NCBI GenBank assembly: GCA_965226925.1
Contig: CBDDEN010000010.1
Span: 558,001 to 622,000 of the forward strand
Origin: CBDDCX01 sp965226925
GTDB taxonomy: Bacteria > Gemmatimonadota > Gemmatimonadetes > Longimicrobiales > Gaopeijiaceae
Direction of reading: 5' to 3'
Length of the DNA: 64,000 bases
The translations under genes were made by a program, and so were the position numbers. Under the pieces are notes generated by a model, which did not search any database, was not told the origin of the DNA, and was given only the letters and a program-made list of their open reading frames with translations. Shown here piece after piece: positions 60,820 to 64,000 of the stretch (positions within the stretch are counted from its first letter, which is position 1; every line of letters begins with the position of its first letter).

Positions 60820-61460
60820 AACTTCCGTCACCTGCTGGAGACGCAGGGCTTGGGGATGGGGTTGTTCGAGGAGCAATACGCATCTGGCGTCTCTCGGGCA
60901 TCTGAAGACGGGGACGATCGTGGATGCGAGCATCATTGACGCGCCGTCGTCGACGAAGAACCGCAGGGGAGAACGGGATCCGGAGATGCACCAGACGAAG
61001 AAGGGAAACCAGTGGTACTTCGGGATGAAGGCGCATATCGGGGTGGACGCCGAATCGGGTCTGGGCACAGCTTGGCGACGACGGCCGCCAACGCGGCGGA
61101 CGTGACGCAGGCGTGCGTGCTGCTCATGGTGACGAGACGGAGGCATGGGGCGACGCGGGCTACCAGGGTGTGGACAAGCGCCCGGAGAACAGGGGTTGCG
61201 ACGTCGCCTGGCAGGTGGCGATGAAGCCGGGCAAGCGTCGCCTGCTCGATCGGGACGGCGCCGAGGCGGCGGCCGAGAAGCGCAAGGCATCGGTGCGGGC
61301 GAAGGTGGAGCATCCGTTCTTGTATGTGAAGCGGCGCTTCGGGTCGGTAAGGTGCGCTACCGGGGACTGGCGAAGAACACGCAGCGCATCGCGTTGCTGC
61401 TCGGGTTCTCGAATCTGCTCATCGCTGGCCGCTACGCGGGATGCTCGCGGGCTGACGCGT
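60820..61460 (+). mobile_element. IS5-family transposase remnant
   Basis: Pieces of an IS5-type transposase in changing frames: FRHLLETQGLGMGLFEE, TIVDASIIDAPSSTKN (first Asp), HQTKKGNQWYFGMKAHIGVD, AWGDAGYQGVDKRPEN (second Asp), RAKVEHPFLYVKRRFG (Glu), RGLAKNTQRIALLLGFSNLL. The N-terminus and several short parts are missing; frame changes occur near 60890, 61060 and 61345. No terminal repeats found. Confidence 0.8.
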
Positions 61461-61522
61461 CCGGAGCCCGGAGGGCCTACTAGGGCTTGTCCGGCCCCCA
61501 GGGCGCGCGACCTGCTCCATTT

Positions 61523-62263
61523 TCAACGATTGAGTCCGCCGTCCACGAGGACGCCCTGTCCCGTGACGTACTGGGCCTCCGCAGAGAGAAGAAACGCGAC
61601 GACCCCGGCGATCTCGTCCACGGACCCCGGCCGACCGGCTGGAATGCTGTCCACCAACGCCTCCGACCACTCCCAGTTGCTCAGGTAGCCCGGCAGCACG
61701 TCGTTCATGCGGATTCCGTCCCGCGCGTACCGATCGGCGTAGAGCTTGGTGAACTGAGCCAGCGCCGCCCGGATGGCGGACGACGTCGGATACGCATAAG
61801 ACGCTTCACGGGCCGCAAAAGCCGAGATGTTGACGATCGCCCCTCCCCCCTGCTCCCTCATCGGCTCCGTGACCAGCCGGGCCATGCGGATCACATTGAG
61901 AAGGTACAGGTCCAGGGTCGCGTGCCAGTCCTGGTCGGTGATGTCGAGAAGGTGCGCCTCGACGGTAGGATCGTAGCGTCGCCCCGTCGGATCGCTGGAG
62001 CCCGGCGCGTGGCCAGTGTTGTTCACGATTCCATCGATCCGACCGAATCGGTCGAGGGCCAGCGCGACCAGCGCCGCCAGGTCGTCCGGTTCATCGACGG
62101 AGCCTTGGAAGCCCACGGCGCCCAGGTCCGACGCCAGATCCAGGACCGCTTCGGAGCGCGCCATTATCAACAGGCGATGACCTCGGTCGGCAAGCGTCCG
62201 GGCGCAGGCCTCGCCGATGCCGCTGCTCGCCGCGGTTACGATCGTGACCGGACTCTCCCTCAT
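61523..62263 (-). CDS. Short-chain dehydrogenase/reductase
   Basis: 246 residues, ATG 62263. Rossmann motif TAASSGIGEACARTLA, NNTG at the usual NNAG place, active-site region NISAFAAREASYAYPTSSAIRAAL (Ser and Tyr present, but the usual YxxxK reads YPTSS, so the Lys is missing), and VTGQGVLVDGGLNR at the end. The altered catalytic tetrad suggests a binding or divergent role. Single gene. Confidence 0.82.
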   Translation of the reverse strand: MRESPVTIVTAASSGIGEACARTLADRGHRLLIMARSEAVLDLASDLGAVGFQGSVDEPDDLAALVALALDRFGRIDGIVNNTGHAPGSSDPTGRRYDPTVEAHLLDITDQDWHATLDLYLLNVIRMARLVTEPMREQGGGAIVNISAFAAREASYAYPTSSAIRAALAQFTKLYADRYARDGIRMNDVLPGYLSNWEWSEALVDSIPAGRPGSVDEIAGVVAFLLSAEAQYVTGQGVLVDGGLNR

Positions 62264-62432
62264 GTGCTCGCCTCTCGCTCCGCCATCCCCGAAAGCCCCC
62301 TTTCCCGCTCTGACAGTCATCGAATGTGCGTGGAAGATACGCCATCACACACATGCGGACAGCGGGTGCCTACCTCGACATCGACCCTATACCTGCGACA
62401 GGGGTCAGATCGTTCGACCGTGTGGGCTACCG

Positions 62433-63755
62433 CTAGCCGATCACCCCTCTGTGGCGCGCGGGATCACCCCCGTACCCCGGGAAGATCCGATTCACGTGCT
62501 CGGCACCCAGATGACTCGAGACCACCTCCGCGAACACGTCGCGGAAGTCCGTTGTGACGGCCAGGTCGCGACCCTCGTAGAGCTGCTCGCGCTCGAGACC
62601 CGGCCAGTCACCGAGGATGCGACCGCCCTTCACGGGCCCGCCCACAGCCAGCATGCAGTTCGCATGCCCGTGATCCGTGCCGCCCGATCCGTTTTCCGCG
62701 ACGGTACGTCCGAATTCGGACATGGTCAGGATCACGACGTCCTCCATGCGGTCGCCGAGGTCGTCGTATAGAGCCCGGATGCCCCGACCGAGCTGCCCGA
62801 GGCGGCCGGCCAGCTGCCCCTGTGCGCCGCCCTGGCGCACGTGCGTATCCCAGCCGCCGAGATCCGCGAAGGCGATCTCCACGCCCACGTCCGCCTTTAC
62901 GAGCTGTGCGATCTGACGGAGAGACCGACCGAAGTCTCCGTTCGGGTATTCGGCTCCACCCGACGGCTCGTAGCGACCGGGGTCGAGGGTCTCCAGGATG
63001 CGCACTGCCTCGAACGCCTCATCGGCGGCGGACGAAAGGGCGTCTCCCCTCTCCGTGCGGTAGAGACGCCGGAACGCCGATCCCACCTGATCGTCCCGTT
63101 GCACGCCGAAGTCGCTCAGGTTCGGGATGGCCAGGGCCGGATGACCGCCCTGCAGAGCCCGGGGCAGGGCGCTCGTCAGCGAGACCCCCCTCAGGGACGG
63201 GACGGTGGCCATCGCCACCTGTCCGACGGCGTGGTCCGCGGCGTGGGCGGCGGCGTCCTCGAGTGTGCGGCCTCCGCACTCAGCGCAGCCGGTGTCCTGA
63301 AGCACCCTGTTGAGCCACCCGTCGCTCGTCGACCTCACACCGGGCGTTCCCGTTTCCATGAAGTCCTGGGCGTCGAAATGGGAGCGGGTCGGGTGGGGTG
63401 ATCCGACGGCGTGGACGACGGCCATCTCGCTTCGCCGGTAGAGCTCATCGAGGGGCTTGAGCGCCGGGTGCAGCCCGAAGAACCCGTCCAGATCGAGAGC
63501 GCTTCCCTCCCGGGAGCCGGGAGCCTGAATCCCGATGCTGCGACGCGAGTCGTAATAGCCCCGCTCTCCGAAGGGAACCACCATCGACAGCCCGTCGACG
63601 GCTCCCCGCTGAAAGATGCATATGAGCGTCTTCTTCCGGTCCGAACCCCGGGTGCCCGACATCAGGGGTTGGAGCAGGAAGTCGGGCGGTAGCCCGAGAG
63701 CCAGGAAGGCCAATGCACCCTGTTTGACGAAAACTCGTCGCTCTATGTCGTTCAT
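62433..63755 (-). CDS. DUF1501 secreted protein
   Basis: 440 residues, ATG 63755, one-base overlap with the upstream stop. Begins with a Tat-like or hydrophobic signal (RRVFVKQGALAFLALGLPPDFLL). DUF1501 motifs: LICIFQRGAVDGLSMVVPFG, AVVHAVGSPHPTRSHFDAQDFME, FADLGGWDTHVRQGG, VVILTMSEFGRTVAENGSGGTDHGHANCMLAVGGPVKGG by position. The family is sulfatase-like in fold and almost always paired with DUF1800, as here. Function unknown. Confidence 0.92.
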   Translation of the reverse strand: MNDIERRVFVKQGALAFLALGLPPDFLLQPLMSGTRGSDRKKTLICIFQRGAVDGLSMVVPFGERGYYDSRRSIGIQAPGSREGSALDLDGFFGLHPALKPLDELYRRSEMAVVHAVGSPHPTRSHFDAQDFMETGTPGVRSTSDGWLNRVLQDTGCAECGGRTLEDAAAHAADHAVGQVAMATVPSLRGVSLTSALPRALQGGHPALAIPNLSDFGVQRDDQVGSAFRRLYRTERGDALSSAADEAFEAVRILETLDPGRYEPSGGAEYPNGDFGRSLRQIAQLVKADVGVEIAFADLGGWDTHVRQGGAQGQLAGRLGQLGRGIRALYDDLGDRMEDVVILTMSEFGRTVAENGSGGTDHGHANCMLAVGGPVKGGRILGDWPGLEREQLYEGRDLAVTTDFRDVFAEVVSSHLGAEHVNRIFPGYGGDPARHRGVIG

Positions 63756-64000
63756 CAGTGCCTCTGGAATTCAGGTGAGCCGAGAATCAAGCCAAGAGCA
63801 CGGACGCCGCCTTCGTTCTCCTCCTGGGGAGGATTCGCCTGGAGGTCCTCCAGGATGACGGCCACGAGCTCCGACGGCTCGCTGGTCGGAAGCAGTGCGT
63901 TTACGAGGCCCGGGAGGCCGTCTCCTCCCCTCTTGTGGATCTCCCCGAACAGGAGATCGCCGTCGGGTCCCACACCCCGAAGTTCACCGGTCACGTAAGC
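63755..64000 (-). CDS. DUF1800 protein, C-terminal end (continues beyond window)
   Basis: Only the last 80 residues are inside: VTGELRGVGPDGDLLFGEIHKRGG, ...EPSELVAVILEDLQANPPQEE and the typical end LILGSPEFQRH. Translationally coupled to DUF1501 through a TGATG junction. The rest lies to the right of the window. Confidence 0.8.
   Translation of the reverse strand, partial: AYVTGELRGVGPDGDLLFGEIHKRGGDGLPGLVNALLPTSEPSELVAVILEDLQANPPQEENEGGVRALGLILGSPEFQRH

Noticed and set aside
1..64000. CRISPR arrays, rRNA genes, prophage structural genes or a conjugation system
   Set aside because: No regularly spaced repeats, no rRNA-like sequence and no capsid, tail, relaxase or type IV secretion motifs were seen.

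Overview
The window looks like chromosomal DNA of a high-GC, Gram-negative bacterium. The mix of families points to Gemmatimonadota: DUF5916/CBM9-like outer-membrane proteins, an ADOP-type permease with a PadR remnant, plug-only secreted proteins paired with small beta-barrels, DUF1501/DUF1800 secreted proteins and a GldFG/DUF4340 exporter. This placement is an inference, because no rRNA or ribosomal protein is present.

Layout. 0-13 kb: a broken DUF5916/multicopper-oxidase junction, a secreted endonuclease/exonuclease/phosphatase-fold lipoprotein, a tightly overlapping three-gene phospholipid operon (PlsC-like acyltransferase, Tam41-like CDP-DAG synthase, CDP-alcohol phosphatidyltransferase), a TonB-like/TPR pair, an M24 peptidase and an MBL-fold nuclease (both with internal deletions), and PadR/ADOP scraps. 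13-19 kb: MscS channel, YczE-like membrane protein, cobalamin riboswitch with a BtuB-type receptor, and a YjbH-like protein. 19-25 kb: a decayed zone with plug-only proteins next to small beta-barrels, an IS3-like element and small IS splinters inside other genes. 25-29 kb: two toxin-antitoxin loci and asparagine synthetase. 29.2-42.2 kb: a genomic island in tRNA-Ala(TGC), bounded by a 46-bp direct repeat. It carries a tyrosine integrase, an excisionase-like HTH, a primase/DUF3987 protein, an XRE-like regulator, a truncated restriction-type gene, nested IS elements and a group II intron. 42-49 kb: VOC protein, phosphatase-like lipoprotein, an APC permease/EIIA/RCK_C fusion with UspA and a divergent NhaR-like LysR gene, an nqrF scrap and a frameshifted hydrolase. 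49-61 kb: TPR protein, MalT-like LuxR regulator divergent from a GldA/GldFG/DUF4340 export operon, and a large secreted protein. 61-64 kb: IS5 remnant, SDR, DUF1501 and DUF1800 proteins.

Two themes stand out. First, the phospholipid operon appears to encode phosphatidic acid formation, its activation to CDP-diacylglycerol by a mitochondrial-type (Tam41) enzyme, and head-group transfer in consecutive genes; I regard this as the most interesting biology here. Second, many genes outside the intact operons have lost internal segments, hold short IS fragments or differ by one base in a homopolymer. Either the genome is undergoing deletion-driven decay or the assembly has gap-closing and indel errors; read mapping would decide. 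All family assignments come from reading motifs in the translated sequence; no database search was run.
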